64,000 nt of DNA. Source: Prolixibacter denitrificans (lineage in GTDB: Bacteria; Bacteroidota; Bacteroidia; Bacteroidales; Prolixibacteraceae). Under the pieces are notes generated by a model. It did no database searches and was not told where the DNA came from. It saw only the letters and a list, made by a program, of their open reading frames with translations. Shown here piece by piece: positions 24,496 to 33,693 of the stretch. Position 1 is the stretch's first letter. Every line of letters starts with the position of its first letter. The stretch is from contig NZ_PYGC01000002.1 in the NCBI RefSeq assembly GCF_003014495.1, positions 682,001 through 746,000 of the forward strand, in the 5' to 3' direction. The position numbers and the translations under genes were made by a program.

Positions 24496-26064
24496 ATGAA
24501 AATTTCATTAAAGACATATACAAAGGCATTGCTTATTGGATGCCTTAGCTTGTCGGTCATGAGTTGTTCGGACTTTCTCGACAAGAAAAAGCTGGGACAG
24601 GAAACCTCTGAGGTTTACTTCAACAGCCAGGATAAAGCTATCCACTCCGTTACGGCTGCCTATTCCGACTTGAAAGACTATCGTTTCGGTTGGTTTCAGT
24701 GGGCCTTCGGTGAAACATTGAGTGATAATGCCATCTACAGTGGTTCTGACGGCGATAGTGGCGGGTTCCAGCCATTGAAAGATTTCAATGGTACGGCCGA
24801 CATGTATCAGGTTCGGTATAAGTGGGAGTTGTGCTACCGCGGAATTAACAAATCCAATCAGGCTATCGAAGGAATCCAGGCGATGAACGACGACTTGTTC
24901 ACCACGCCGGGCCTGAAAAAACGACTGATTGCAGAAGCACGTTTCCTTCGCGCTTACTATCACTGGAATCTGGTCATTGCATTTGGAAAAGTTCCGATTG
25001 TGGATCACCTGATTAAAACAGCAGATGAGAAGATTGCTCCTTCTTCTATTTCGGATGTATACGATTTTATCGCATCGGACCTGGAAGCTGCTGAAGCCGA
25101 TCTTCCGCTGAAGAGCGAATATGCTGCCTCTGACATTGGCCGTGCAACCAAAGGTGCTGCCGACGCTTTCCTGGCAAAGGTGAATCTTTACCGGAAAAAC
25201 TGGGCAGATGCAGCTAAATGGTCGAAAAAGATCATCGATTCCGGCGAATACCAGTTGGATCCCAACTATGCGCATCAGTTCTCTTTCGATGGCGAAAACG
25301 GAATGGAATCGATTTTCGAAATCCAGTTCTACGATTCACCAACCGAAACTTCGGCGTATCGTAACAACGGTAACTTCCAGACACTGTTCCAGCTGCCGCG
25401 TAACATCACCTACGGTTACGGTATCAACCAGCCGACTAAGAACTTGTACAACGCCTTCATGGCTGAAAACGATACAGTTCGTATGCAGGCAACGTTGTTG
25501 GATACAACAGAGGTATTCCACAACGAGCTGGCTGATCTGTACACAGCTCTCGATCAGGCTGAACAAAGCGGTGACCAGGCGGCTATCGACCAGGCACAAG
25601 CTGATTTGGCTGCTGGAAAAACCAAGCTCACTTTCGACCGTACCGGTTTCTACAACCAGAAGATTTATGTAGATCCGGCACATCGCGCTGTCCATATCCG
25701 TAACAATGGAAACAATACCCGCGTGATGCGTTACGCTGAGGTTCTGTTAATGTATGCTGAAGCAGAATATCATTTAGGAAATGAATCTGAAGCATTGGCG
25801 AAAATGAATATGGTTCGCGAACGGGTGAATCTTCCTGATAAGAATGTATCAGGCGATGCACTGCTCCAGGCCATTTACACTGAGCGTCGTCTCGAACTGG
25901 CGATGGAAAACGACCGGTATCCTGATTTGGTTCGTACCGGACGTGCCAACATTTTGCCCAACTGGACAAAAGCACACGAATACTGGCCGGTACCACAGGC
26001 TGAGGTGGATATTACATCAGGTGATGTTCCTCAGAACCCAGGTTATACGACTGGTGGTAACTAA
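24496..26064 (+). CDS. SusD/RagB-type surface lipoprotein
   Basis: The 522-residue protein has a lipoprotein signal with Cys24 (LSLSVMSC) and the SusD start SDFLDKKKLGQET. TPR-like helices follow (KSNQAIEGIQAMND, ARFLRAYYHWNLV around residue 150) and the conserved C-terminal ending with RRLELAMENDRYPDLVRTG and EYWPVPQAEVD. It caps the SusC transporter and captures the glycan. It carries a Gln/Asp/Ala-rich stretch (about 350-375) containing AEQSGDQAAIDQAQADL, which looks like an inserted helical hairpin. Confidence 0.95.
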   Translation: MKISLKTYTKALLIGCLSLSVMSCSDFLDKKKLGQETSEVYFNSQDKAIHSVTAAYSDLKDYRFGWFQWAFGETLSDNAIYSGSDGDSGGFQPLKDFNGTADMYQVRYKWELCYRGINKSNQAIEGIQAMNDDLFTTPGLKKRLIAEARFLRAYYHWNLVIAFGKVPIVDHLIKTADEKIAPSSISDVYDFIASDLEAAEADLPLKSEYAASDIGRATKGAADAFLAKVNLYRKNWADAAKWSKKIIDSGEYQLDPNYAHQFSFDGENGMESIFEIQFYDSPTETSAYRNNGNFQTLFQLPRNITYGYGINQPTKNLYNAFMAENDTVRMQATLLDTTEVFHNELADLYTALDQAEQSGDQAAIDQAQADLAAGKTKLTFDRTGFYNQKIYVDPAHRAVHIRNNGNNTRVMRYAEVLLMYAEAEYHLGNESEALAKMNMVRERVNLPDKNVSGDALLQAIYTERRLELAMENDRYPDLVRTGRANILPNWTKAHEYWPVPQAEVDITSGDVPQNPGYTTGGN

Positions 26065-26096
26065 AATAGTTTAACGTTTTTTCATAGATGAAATAA

Positions 26097-26150
26097 AAGC
26101 CGGGGGATGGCAGGCAGGCTTATACTATCTGCCGCTTCCGGCTTTTTTTA
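26097..26150 (+). terminator. Intrinsic terminator after susD
   Basis: AAGCCGG (26097-26103) pairs with CCGGCTT (26138-26144), with an inner GGCAG/CTGCC helix, and is followed by a run of T (26143-26149). It ends the kinase-murQ-susC-susD unit, so the amidase gene downstream needs its own promoter. Confidence 0.88.
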
Positions 26151-26313
26151 AGCAATTAAGTCGTTGAGGAAAAGGAGGTTTGTCTTTTATGATTGCTCTT
26201 TTTCTGCGATATTTGAATAAACCGTATCAATTCCCTTTATCTCACGGCGGTTGAGTTTTTCTGCCAGCTCGCTGAAATCGCCGGAAGCTTGTAACAAATA
26301 AAGTTACCAACGC

Positions 26314-29307
26314 ATGAAAATTCTTCTGCTTAGCACGCTGATTTTCTTTATGATTGTTCCCGCCAGGGCGCAGTCATATTACAACAAGGAGAAAGTTAAC
26401 ACCTTGCCTGGTAAGGTGAAAAGAGCTTATCGCCGGACCAGCCGTTACCTCGACGATGCGGTCAAAGGTGACTTCAAATATACCCCGCCTGAACGTTCGA
26501 AAATTGATACCCTCTTCTTTAGTGGCGATACACTCGTTATTCAATTCAAAGATGAATTTGGTTACAAAACCCTGCGTACTTTGCAGGTGAAAGATATTTA
26601 TGCTCAGCTGGACGATAAGCTGAGAGGATTGGCCCGGCGCCATCCCGTAAAAGTGGTGGTGAAAGGCTACCAACTTTCGCGCCTGGTGCCCAATTACTAC
26701 CGTGAAGACAAAGATCCTTTGCGACTAATGCCTGACAGTCTAAATCAACCCATCCATGTTCAGGATATTTCGAAACCCTACCGCATTACTGAAGGATTGA
26801 ACCATCGCCACATTGCTTTGTGGAACAGTCACGGATGGTATTACAATAACAAAAAGGATCGTTGGGAATGGCAGCGCGCACCGGTGTTTACGACCGTAGA
26901 AGACGTGCTACCAACATCATTTGTGCTTCCGTTTCTCGTTCCGATGCTCGAAAATGCAGGCGCCAATGTGTACCTTCCGCGAGAGCGCGATACGCAACCT
27001 CATGAGGTTATTGTCGATAATCAGGACTCTTCCTACCGGGAAGAGGCTTACCAAAATAAATTTACAACCGGCGAAGGAACCGGATTTGGTGTAGGAACAC
27101 CGCCTTATGTAGCAGGACAAAATCCATTTCAGAAAGGGGATTACAGAGTTTTAAATCTCGAACCCGGTTCAAAAGCGCAAGTCAGCTGGACACCCAATAT
27201 TCCCGCTGAAGGGAAGTATGCCGTGTATGTTTCCTATAAAACGTTACCGAATAGTTCGGATAAAGCGCATTACGAGGTGCGCCATGCAGGCGGAACCACT
27301 CACTTTGTTGTCGACCAGCAAATGGGCGGAAGTACCTGGGTGTACCTCGGAACTTTTCAGTTTAAAAAAGGAACGGACCCGGCACAAGGTAGCGTAACTT
27401 TACTTGCGAATGGTGTAAAAGGCGAAGTCCTTACGGCAGACGCTGTCCGTTTTGGCGGGGGAATGGGAAATGTTGCGCGTGGCGGGAAAGTGAGTGGTCG
27501 TCCCCGCTGGACGGAAGGCGCCCGCTATTATCTGCAGTATTGCGGTTTCCCGGATTCGTTGACCTATAGCTTCAACGAAGGACAGAACGATTATGTGGAT
27601 GATTACCGCAGTCGCGCCCGTTGGGTAAATTACCTGCACGGCGGAAAATACATGGAGCCCTGGATTACGAAAGAGAAAAACGTTCCGGGTGAACACATCC
27701 CAATCGATTTGAGCCTGGCTTTCCATACCGATGCCGGTCATCACCTGGGAACAGATACCATTGTGGGAACACTCGCCATTTACAGCACCCGTGACGCAGA
27801 ATTTAATAAGAAGTATCCCGACGGTCGCAGCCGGTTGACGAATCGCGACTTTGCCGATATGTTGTCCACTCAGATTGTGAGTGATATCCGGGCGAACGAG
27901 CAGCCCAACTGGACGCAGCGTGAGTTGTGGGACAAACGGTACAGCGAAGCTACCTATGCAACGATTCCGTCAGCATTGTTGGAACTGCTGTCGCACCAAA
28001 ACCTGGGTGACATGATTTCAGGAAATGACCCGGAATTCCGGTTTGTGGTGGCACGCGCCATTTACAAATCGATGCTGAAATTCCTGGCGACTTATCACGA
28101 AGTTCCATATATCGTGCAGCCGTTGCCGGTTGATGCTTTCAGTGCCAAACTGGATAGCGGTAAAACAGAACTTTCGTGGCACCCGGTGGACGATCCGTTG
28201 GAGCCGACAGCCAAGCCGAAACAGTATGTGGTGTATACCCGAATTGGCGACAGTGGATGGGATAACGGTGTGCTGGTCGATCAGCCGGAATACAAAACGC
28301 CGGCTTTGGAGCAGGGCAAAATTTATAGTTACAAAATCACCGCAGTGAACGAAGGAGGCGAGAGCTTCCCTTCCAACATCCTGTCGGTTTGTAACAATGG
28401 AAGTGATACGACCGTGATGGTGGTCGATGCATTCGATCGCGTTTCGGCCCCGGAAGTGATCAATCAAGGTAACTTTACCGGTTTTGCCGGATGGCTTGAC
28501 GAAGGTGTGGCCTGGGGTAATGACCTTTCGACCATCGGTTCACAATACAATTTCAATCAATTGATGCCGTGGATCGATAACGATGAGCCGGGACATGGTG
28601 CCAGTTACCAGAACCGTACGGCGATGTTACCGCTGGGAAATAATTTCGATCATGTGTACAGTCATGGAGTTGCCATTCAGGAAGCCGGTTACAATTTCGT
28701 TTCCTGCAGCCGAAAAACATTGGAAAACGGAACCGTTTCCCTCACGGGATATCCAATGGTTGACGTGATTTTTGGTGAAGAGAAAACCACCGAAAAACCG
28801 GGTGGCGTTGAAAAATATACGTTGTTTACGCCCGAAATGCAGAAAGCACTGACCGATTATTGCAGTTCGCCATCGGCCCGCTTGTTCATCAGTGGCGCCT
28901 ATGTGGGAAGTGACTCATTCGAGTCGGAACACCGCGATGTGACCGAAGAGGAGAAGAATTTTGTACGAAATGTCCTCGGCTACTTTGGACGAACCGATCA
29001 TGCTACAGATTCACCTCTGGTGAAAGCCACTACAGGCAGCCCGCTTCCGGCATTCGACGGCAAGTTTGGATTCAATATGGAATACCGTCCGGATATGTAC
29101 CGGGTGGAATCGCCCGATGCCATCGAACCGGCCGACAGCACCGGAACGACCATTCTGCGGTATGTTGCCAACAATAAGAGTGCGGCAGTAGCCTGCGATA
29201 AAGGTTATCGGGTAGTGACGCTCGGCTTCCCGTTTGAAACGATTACGACTCCGGAGCAACGTGCTGTGGTGATGAAAGAGATACTTGGTTATTTACGGAA
29301 GAAATAA
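26314..29307 (+). CDS. Exported N-acetylmuramoyl-L-alanine amidase with golvesin-like and FN3 domains
   Basis: The 997-residue protein has a signal peptide (to about residue 20). The amidase-3 fold is split. An N-terminal part has the zinc His173 (ALWNSHG) and the MLENAGANVYLPRERD strand. A golvesin/xanthan-lyase-like beta domain is inserted (about 230-390, with YAVYVSYK and ADAVRFGGG). The catalytic half follows with LAFHTDAGH (His471) and SALLELLSHQN (Glu557). An FN3 domain (about 600-690) and a large C-terminal Rossmann-like domain complete it. Annotation pipelines often call such proteins xanthan lyase or golvesin-domain protein. Cleaving stem peptides from MurNAc would supply denuded glycan to the GHL10, SpoIID and GH9 enzymes of the other arm. 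The NlpC/P60 gene starts 9 bases downstream. Confidence 0.85.
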   Translation: MKILLLSTLIFFMIVPARAQSYYNKEKVNTLPGKVKRAYRRTSRYLDDAVKGDFKYTPPERSKIDTLFFSGDTLVIQFKDEFGYKTLRTLQVKDIYAQLDDKLRGLARRHPVKVVVKGYQLSRLVPNYYREDKDPLRLMPDSLNQPIHVQDISKPYRITEGLNHRHIALWNSHGWYYNNKKDRWEWQRAPVFTTVEDVLPTSFVLPFLVPMLENAGANVYLPRERDTQPHEVIVDNQDSSYREEAYQNKFTTGEGTGFGVGTPPYVAGQNPFQKGDYRVLNLEPGSKAQVSWTPNIPAEGKYAVYVSYKTLPNSSDKAHYEVRHAGGTTHFVVDQQMGGSTWVYLGTFQFKKGTDPAQGSVTLLANGVKGEVLTADAVRFGGGMGNVARGGKVSGRPRWTEGARYYLQYCGFPDSLTYSFNEGQNDYVDDYRSRARWVNYLHGGKYMEPWITKEKNVPGEHIPIDLSLAFHTDAGHHLGTDTIVGTLAIYSTRDAEFNKKYPDGRSRLTNRDFADMLSTQIVSDIRANEQPNWTQRELWDKRYSEATYATIPSALLELLSHQNLGDMISGNDPEFRFVVARAIYKSMLKFLATYHEVPYIVQPLPVDAFSAKLDSGKTELSWHPVDDPLEPTAKPKQYVVYTRIGDSGWDNGVLVDQPEYKTPALEQGKIYSYKITAVNEGGESFPSNILSVCNNGSDTTVMVVDAFDRVSAPEVINQGNFTGFAGWLDEGVAWGNDLSTIGSQYNFNQLMPWIDNDEPGHGASYQNRTAMLPLGNNFDHVYSHGVAIQEAGYNFVSCSRKTLENGTVSLTGYPMVDVIFGEEKTTEKPGGVEKYTLFTPEMQKALTDYCSSPSARLFISGAYVGSDSFESEHRDVTEEEKNFVRNVLGYFGRTDHATDSPLVKATTGSPLPAFDGKFGFNMEYRPDMYRVESPDAIEPADSTGTTILRYVANNKSAAVACDKGYRVVTLGFPFETITTPEQRAVVMKEILGYLRKK

Positions 29308-29316
29308 TTAGATACA

Positions 29317-30474
29317 ATGAACAAATTTTGGTTTATCCTTTTGCTGGCCTTTTTGGCCGCTTGTTCTTCTCCTGCTGAACAGGAGAATGTGCAAAAAATA
29401 ATTTCCTCGGTACAGGAAAAATATGCGCCCGATCACCGGGAGGCGCTTTTTCAGGTGACTTCGGAAAAGAAAGGTGATGAGGTCATTTTAAAAGGGGAAA
29501 CGAATTTACCCGATGCGAAGTTCGAATTGATGAACACGCTCGGTGATAACGGAGTGAAAACGGTCGATTCCATCGAGGTGCTTCCGCAAAAACAGTTGGG
29601 CGATCGCAATTGGGCGCTGGTCAATCTGTCGGTGGCGAATATTCGCAGTAACCCGAGACACTCGGCGGAATTAGCCACACAGGCGCTTTTAGGAACGCCG
29701 GTCAGGGTACTGAAAAAACACCATGGATGGTATTACATCCAAACACCTGATAACTACCTGGGATGGGTCGACAGTTGGGGCATTCATCGTGAAAACGAAG
29801 CCGGGATGAACCAGTGGCGAAATGCCAAACGGGTCATCTTTACCGCTGATTATGGTTTGATACGCACCCAACCCGATGCAACCAGTCAGCCGGTTTCGGA
29901 TGTGGTAATGGGCTGTATTTTGGAACAAACGGCAACAAACGGCAAGTATGCAGAGGTGAGTTTCCCGGATGGAAGAAAAGGATATTTGCCGCAGTCCGAA
30001 TTAAGAAATTTCACCGAATGGGAAAATACTGTCAAGCCCGACCGGGCTGCGATTTGCAAGCTGGCACACCTGTTTGTCGGGCGTCCGTACCTGTGGGGAG
30101 GAACTTCACCCAAAGCGATGGATTGCAGTGGATTTGTGAAAACCGTCTACTTTAATTTCGGTATCATTCTGGCCCGCGACGCATCGCTGATGGTTAGGCA
30201 TGGCAAACCAGTTACACTGAAAAACGCTAAGCCGGGAGACCTGCTTTTCTTCGGATACCACGGGAAAAAAGGACCGCGCGTTACTCATACCGGATTGTAT
30301 CTGGGTGATATGAATATCGAGCATTCCGCGGGTCGGGTACGCTTAAATAGTCTCGACAGCACCAAAAGCAATTACTTCACATACGCTCCCGGTTACATGG
30401 TCGGTATGCGCGATGTGATTGATTCCATTGATACCAAAGGGATTGTTTCTGTAAAAAACCATCCCTGGTATTAA
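29317..30474 (+). CDS. NlpC/P60 peptidase lipoprotein with SH3-like domains
   Basis: The 385-residue product has a lipobox (LLLAFLAAC, Cys16), two SH3b-like regions (about 100-155 and 165-230, with NLSVANIRSNPRHSAELATQ) and a C-terminal NlpC/P60 domain. That domain has Cys270 (AMDCSGFVK), His324 (RVTHTGLYLG) and His336 (IEHSAGR). This matches YkfC-type gamma-D-glutamyl-L-diamino acid endopeptidases that cut L-Ala-gamma-D-Glu away from diaminopimelate. The product dipeptide L-Ala-D-Glu is the substrate of the epimerase encoded next. It is predicted on the periplasmic face of a membrane. Confidence 0.92.
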   Translation: MNKFWFILLLAFLAACSSPAEQENVQKIISSVQEKYAPDHREALFQVTSEKKGDEVILKGETNLPDAKFELMNTLGDNGVKTVDSIEVLPQKQLGDRNWALVNLSVANIRSNPRHSAELATQALLGTPVRVLKKHHGWYYIQTPDNYLGWVDSWGIHRENEAGMNQWRNAKRVIFTADYGLIRTQPDATSQPVSDVVMGCILEQTATNGKYAEVSFPDGRKGYLPQSELRNFTEWENTVKPDRAAICKLAHLFVGRPYLWGGTSPKAMDCSGFVKTVYFNFGIILARDASLMVRHGKPVTLKNAKPGDLLFFGYHGKKGPRVTHTGLYLGDMNIEHSAGRVRLNSLDSTKSNYFTYAPGYMVGMRDVIDSIDTKGIVSVKNHPWY

Positions 30475-30505
30475 TCGTTCAAACCAACTAACAAAAAAAC
30501 GTCTA

Positions 30506-31660
30506 ATGCAAACGAACCGTCGTAACTTTCTAAAGGCGGGATTGCTGACCGGAGCCGGCGTAGCAGCTGCTCCCGTTTTGCAGTCGTGCCAGTCAACTGA
30601 AAAGAGAAATAACATGAAGCCTGGTGACCGACTTGAATTTAGTTTTCAACCATACGAATTGCAGCTGAAACACGTATTTACGCTGGCTTCTTCGTCGCGG
30701 ACCACTACCCCGGTGATGCTGACGAAAATCCGGTTTGGTGATTACGTGGGCTATGGCGAAGCATCGATGCCGCCGTACCTGGGCGAATCGCACGAAACGG
30801 CTGCTGCCTTCTATCGCAAGTTAAATCTGACGCAGTTCAACGACCCGATGCGGATGGAGGAGATTATCGATTATGTCGATAACATCGCTCCCGGAAACCA
30901 TGCGGCCAAGTGTTCCATCGATATCGCATTGCACGATTTGGTTGGGAAGATGCTCGACGAGCCGTGGTACCGCTTGTGGGGATTTTCGAAGGAAAAAGCG
31001 CCGTCTACCTCTTTTACCATTGGTATTGATACACCGGAAGTGGTGAAGGAAAAAACCCGTGAGGCCGCCGGCTTCAATATCCTGAAGATAAAATTGGGGC
31101 GCGGAACCGATCGCGAAATCATCAAAGCGGTGCGCTCGGTAACCGATGTGCCGGTTTGTGTTGATGTGAATCAAGGGTGGAAAGACAAGCAGGAAGCGCT
31201 CGATATGGTTCATTTTCTGAATGAGAACGGCTGCGTGTTTGTCGAACAACCAATGCCGAAGGATCAACCGGACGATGTGGCCTGGTTAACGGCCAACAGC
31301 CCGTTGCCGATTATGGCGGATGAGGCAGTTCAGGACCTGGCTGACATGAAAAAAATATACGGCGTCTATTCCGGCGTGAACATCAAGCTCGAGAAATGCG
31401 GCGGTTTGCGTCATGCACACATGATGATGAACACAGCCCGCACCCTCGATATGAAGGTGATGATTGGCTGTATGACGGCTACTTCATGTGCGGTGACTGC
31501 CGGTGCACAGCTTTCGCCGTTTGTCGATTGGGCCGATCTGGACGGTAACCTGCTCATCAAAAACGATGTGTTCGAAGGCCTGAAAGTGGAGAATGGAAAA
31601 ATTGTTCTGCCTGACGCGCCGGGTATTGGCATTCAAAAAGTCTCTGATATCGATATTTAG
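30506..31660 (+). CDS. L-Ala-D/L-Glu (dipeptide) epimerase, Tat-exported
   Basis: The 384-residue enolase-superfamily enzyme has a Tat motif (RRNFLKAG) and a possible lipobox (VLQSC, Cys28). The barrel shows the K-x-K motif Lys194/Lys196, metal ligands Asp220, Glu247 and Asp272, and the opposing Lys294 in NIKLEKCGG. The DWADLDGNLLI ending typical of dipeptide epimerases is present. E. coli YcjG and Bacillus YkfB are cytosolic; export here means murein dipeptide could be epimerised before import. It is 31 bases after the NlpC/P60 gene, whose product would make its substrate. Confidence 0.92.
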   Translation: MQTNRRNFLKAGLLTGAGVAAAPVLQSCQSTEKRNNMKPGDRLEFSFQPYELQLKHVFTLASSSRTTTPVMLTKIRFGDYVGYGEASMPPYLGESHETAAAFYRKLNLTQFNDPMRMEEIIDYVDNIAPGNHAAKCSIDIALHDLVGKMLDEPWYRLWGFSKEKAPSTSFTIGIDTPEVVKEKTREAAGFNILKIKLGRGTDREIIKAVRSVTDVPVCVDVNQGWKDKQEALDMVHFLNENGCVFVEQPMPKDQPDDVAWLTANSPLPIMADEAVQDLADMKKIYGVYSGVNIKLEKCGGLRHAHMMMNTARTLDMKVMIGCMTATSCAVTAGAQLSPFVDWADLDGNLLIKNDVFEGLKVENGKIVLPDAPGIGIQKVSDIDI

Positions 31661-31750
31661 GATTTGTATAAGCCGGGAGTATGATGCATCAATTTTAATA
31701 GCGCATCTAAACTACTAAAGGAGAACCTGTTGAGAATGGATGCTAATTTA

Positions 31751-31775
31751 AGTCCCCTTTAGGGGATTTAGGGGT
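31751..31775. repeat. Partial inverted copy of repeat D
   Basis: This 25-base piece is the reverse complement of the first half of repeat D seen at 11667 and 42334. It lies between the epimerase stop codon and the terminator. Confidence 0.7.
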
Positions 31776-31828
31776 GACAAATTTTTCTGACATCGAGATA
31801 TAAGATCTTTTTTTGGGGTTAATTGAGA

Positions 31829-31870
31829 GGGCGCGGGGTAGTATTGAGCATTACCTTGCGCCCGTTTTTT
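31829..31870 (+). terminator. Intrinsic terminator of the amidase-NlpC-epimerase unit
   Basis: GGGCGC (31829-31834) pairs with GCGCCC (31858-31863), with an inner GGTA/TACC helix, followed by a T-run (31865-31871). A long frame starting at 31813 would run through it, which is one reason to place the start of the next gene at 31900. Confidence 0.85.
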
Positions 31871-31899
31871 TATCTTTAAAAGGAATAAACAATAGCATT

Positions 31900-33324
31900 A
31901 TGCAAAAACTTCTTTTCCTGTTGGTGTTGACTGTGATGGCTTCAGCCTGCCAGACACCTGTTCAAAAAAAAGTTGAAGTGAAGGATTTGAAACAGATGGT
32001 ACACGAGGGGCACTTCAAAAAAGCATCCTCGATGATTGATTCGTTGGTGAAGTCGGGTGCCCTGACAGGAAAAGATTCCGCGAAAGCGGTTTACCTGAAA
32101 GATTTGATGCATCGAATTAAATTGGACTTCTCAAAGAACGAAGAACAGGTGCGAAGTGAGCTACAGCGTTACTATCCATCACTGACCGACAGCCAGATGA
32201 ATGCCTGGGAGCAAACAGGTGCGCTGGAGATGCGCCGCATTGACGGACAAAAGCGATTCTTCCGGAATGCCGTGCCCAACCTGTTTCGCATCGATTCTGC
32301 GGAAGCGAAAGTGAAGCTAAAAGTGGATGGCCCGGCTATCGATGCAACCCGCGAATTCTGCAAGGTTTATGACAAGAAAATAGTGGAGGCAGGAAAACCG
32401 CTTACCAAACATTTCGAGTTCACCTACACCATAACGGTCAAGCCGAATGAGGTTCCGTGCGGTCAGGTCGTTCGTTGCTGGCTGCCTTTCCCACGCATTT
32501 CGGAGCCGCGGCAGGATGATGTGAAGCTGATATCCACTTCACAGAAGGATTTTCAACTGGCCGTGAATAAGGACAACCTGCAACGCTCACTCTACATGGA
32601 GCAATTTGCCCGGCAGGATTCACCGGTGGTTTTTAGCTACAAAGCTTCGTTTGATACGCATACGCAATTGGTTTCGCTCAATCCGGCGGAAGCCGAACCG
32701 TACGATACCACCAGTGCACTTTACCGGAACTACACCGCCCAGCGGCTACCGCAAATTATTTTCAGTGATGATATCCGGAAACTGACGAACCAAATTGTGG
32801 GCGACGAAACCAATCCCATCGTAAAAGCGAGAGATATTTTTAACTGGATTGACAGCAACATCCCCTGGGCGAGTGCGCTTGAATATTCCACGTTCGACAA
32901 CATTCCCGAATATGTGCTGAAATACCGTCATGGCGATTGTGGCATGCAAACGTTGCTCTTCATGACGATGGCGCGGTTCGCCGGTGTTCCGGCCAAATGG
33001 CAGAGTGGCTGGATGATCTATCCGGTGGAGCTGAACCTGCATGATTGGTGCGAAGTCTATTTCGAAGGAATCGGCTGGGTGCCGGTTGACCCGTCTTTCG
33101 GTCGGTTGAACGTACCGCAGGAAGCAGTTCAGAATTTCTACTTCGGCGGTTACGATGGCTACAGGATGATTGTCAATGACGGTTTCAGTCAGCCTTTCAC
33201 ACCCGCCAAGGAATTTCCCCGCAGCGAACCCATCGATTTCCAGCGCGGCGAAGTGGAATGGAGCGGTGGCAATTTATACTTCGATCAGTGGAACTATCAT
33301 ATGGATATCAAAGAGGTGAAGTAG
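31900..33324 (+). CDS. Transglutaminase-like lipoprotein
   Basis: I take the ATG at 31900, which gives a lipoprotein signal (LLFLLVLTVMASAC, Cys17) and 474 residues. An ATG 87 bases upstream lies before the terminator and adds no signal sequence. The C-terminal transglutaminase-like domain has the catalytic triad Cys347 (RHGDCGMQ), His381 (NLHDWCEVYF) and Asp397 (VPVDPSFG). The N-terminal half (about 25-180) is helical and charged. In Bacteroidota such proteins occur beside dipeptide epimerases and are thought to be murein-peptide or other peptidases rather than cross-linking enzymes. It ends the peptidoglycan-related plus-strand arm. Confidence 0.88.
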   Translation: MQKLLFLLVLTVMASACQTPVQKKVEVKDLKQMVHEGHFKKASSMIDSLVKSGALTGKDSAKAVYLKDLMHRIKLDFSKNEEQVRSELQRYYPSLTDSQMNAWEQTGALEMRRIDGQKRFFRNAVPNLFRIDSAEAKVKLKVDGPAIDATREFCKVYDKKIVEAGKPLTKHFEFTYTITVKPNEVPCGQVVRCWLPFPRISEPRQDDVKLISTSQKDFQLAVNKDNLQRSLYMEQFARQDSPVVFSYKASFDTHTQLVSLNPAEAEPYDTTSALYRNYTAQRLPQIIFSDDIRKLTNQIVGDETNPIVKARDIFNWIDSNIPWASALEYSTFDNIPEYVLKYRHGDCGMQTLLFMTMARFAGVPAKWQSGWMIYPVELNLHDWCEVYFEGIGWVPVDPSFGRLNVPQEAVQNFYFGGYDGYRMIVNDGFSQPFTPAKEFPRSEPIDFQRGEVEWSGGNLYFDQWNYHMDIKEVK

Positions 33325-33382
33325 TGAGAAGGTGAGAAACGGAGAATGGGAGAAGTGGAAACCGAAGAGTGTAGCACTACCC

Positions 33383-33458
33383 ACCTGACAGCGTCGGAAG
33401 ACCTGTCAGCGTTTAGAAAGGAAACCCTGTCGGTGGTTTCAAACCCCGACAGTAGTTT
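33383..33458. repeat. Dispersed repeat C, copy 1 (gap 33325-33693)
   Basis: This block of ACCTGTCAG, ACCCTGTCGGTGG and ACCCCGACAG motifs is repeated at 34648-34721, directly beyond the next gene, and in part, inverted, at 36807-36843. The rest of the 369-base gap between the transglutaminase gene and the oxidoreductase gene shows no gene. The two long copies are direct repeats flanking the 33694-34638 gene. Confidence 0.8.
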
Positions 33459-33693
33459 GTTCCGAGATCGGTCGAATAGCTAACCAGACCGGAAAACAAC
33501 CCGGAGGATCTGAATCAGGAAAATTCAACTATTCATCCGGAATAATTCAACCCGTTTCGGGCGTACGCTGTTAAAAGTTAGTCACCCTTCCCAATTTCAT
33601 GGGAGGAGTGATTACCGGTTGTGGTTGCCGATAACGATAACCGGTTTTCTTCGGGCTTTAGCCGAATGAATGCTCAATTTAATTTCGACGCAT

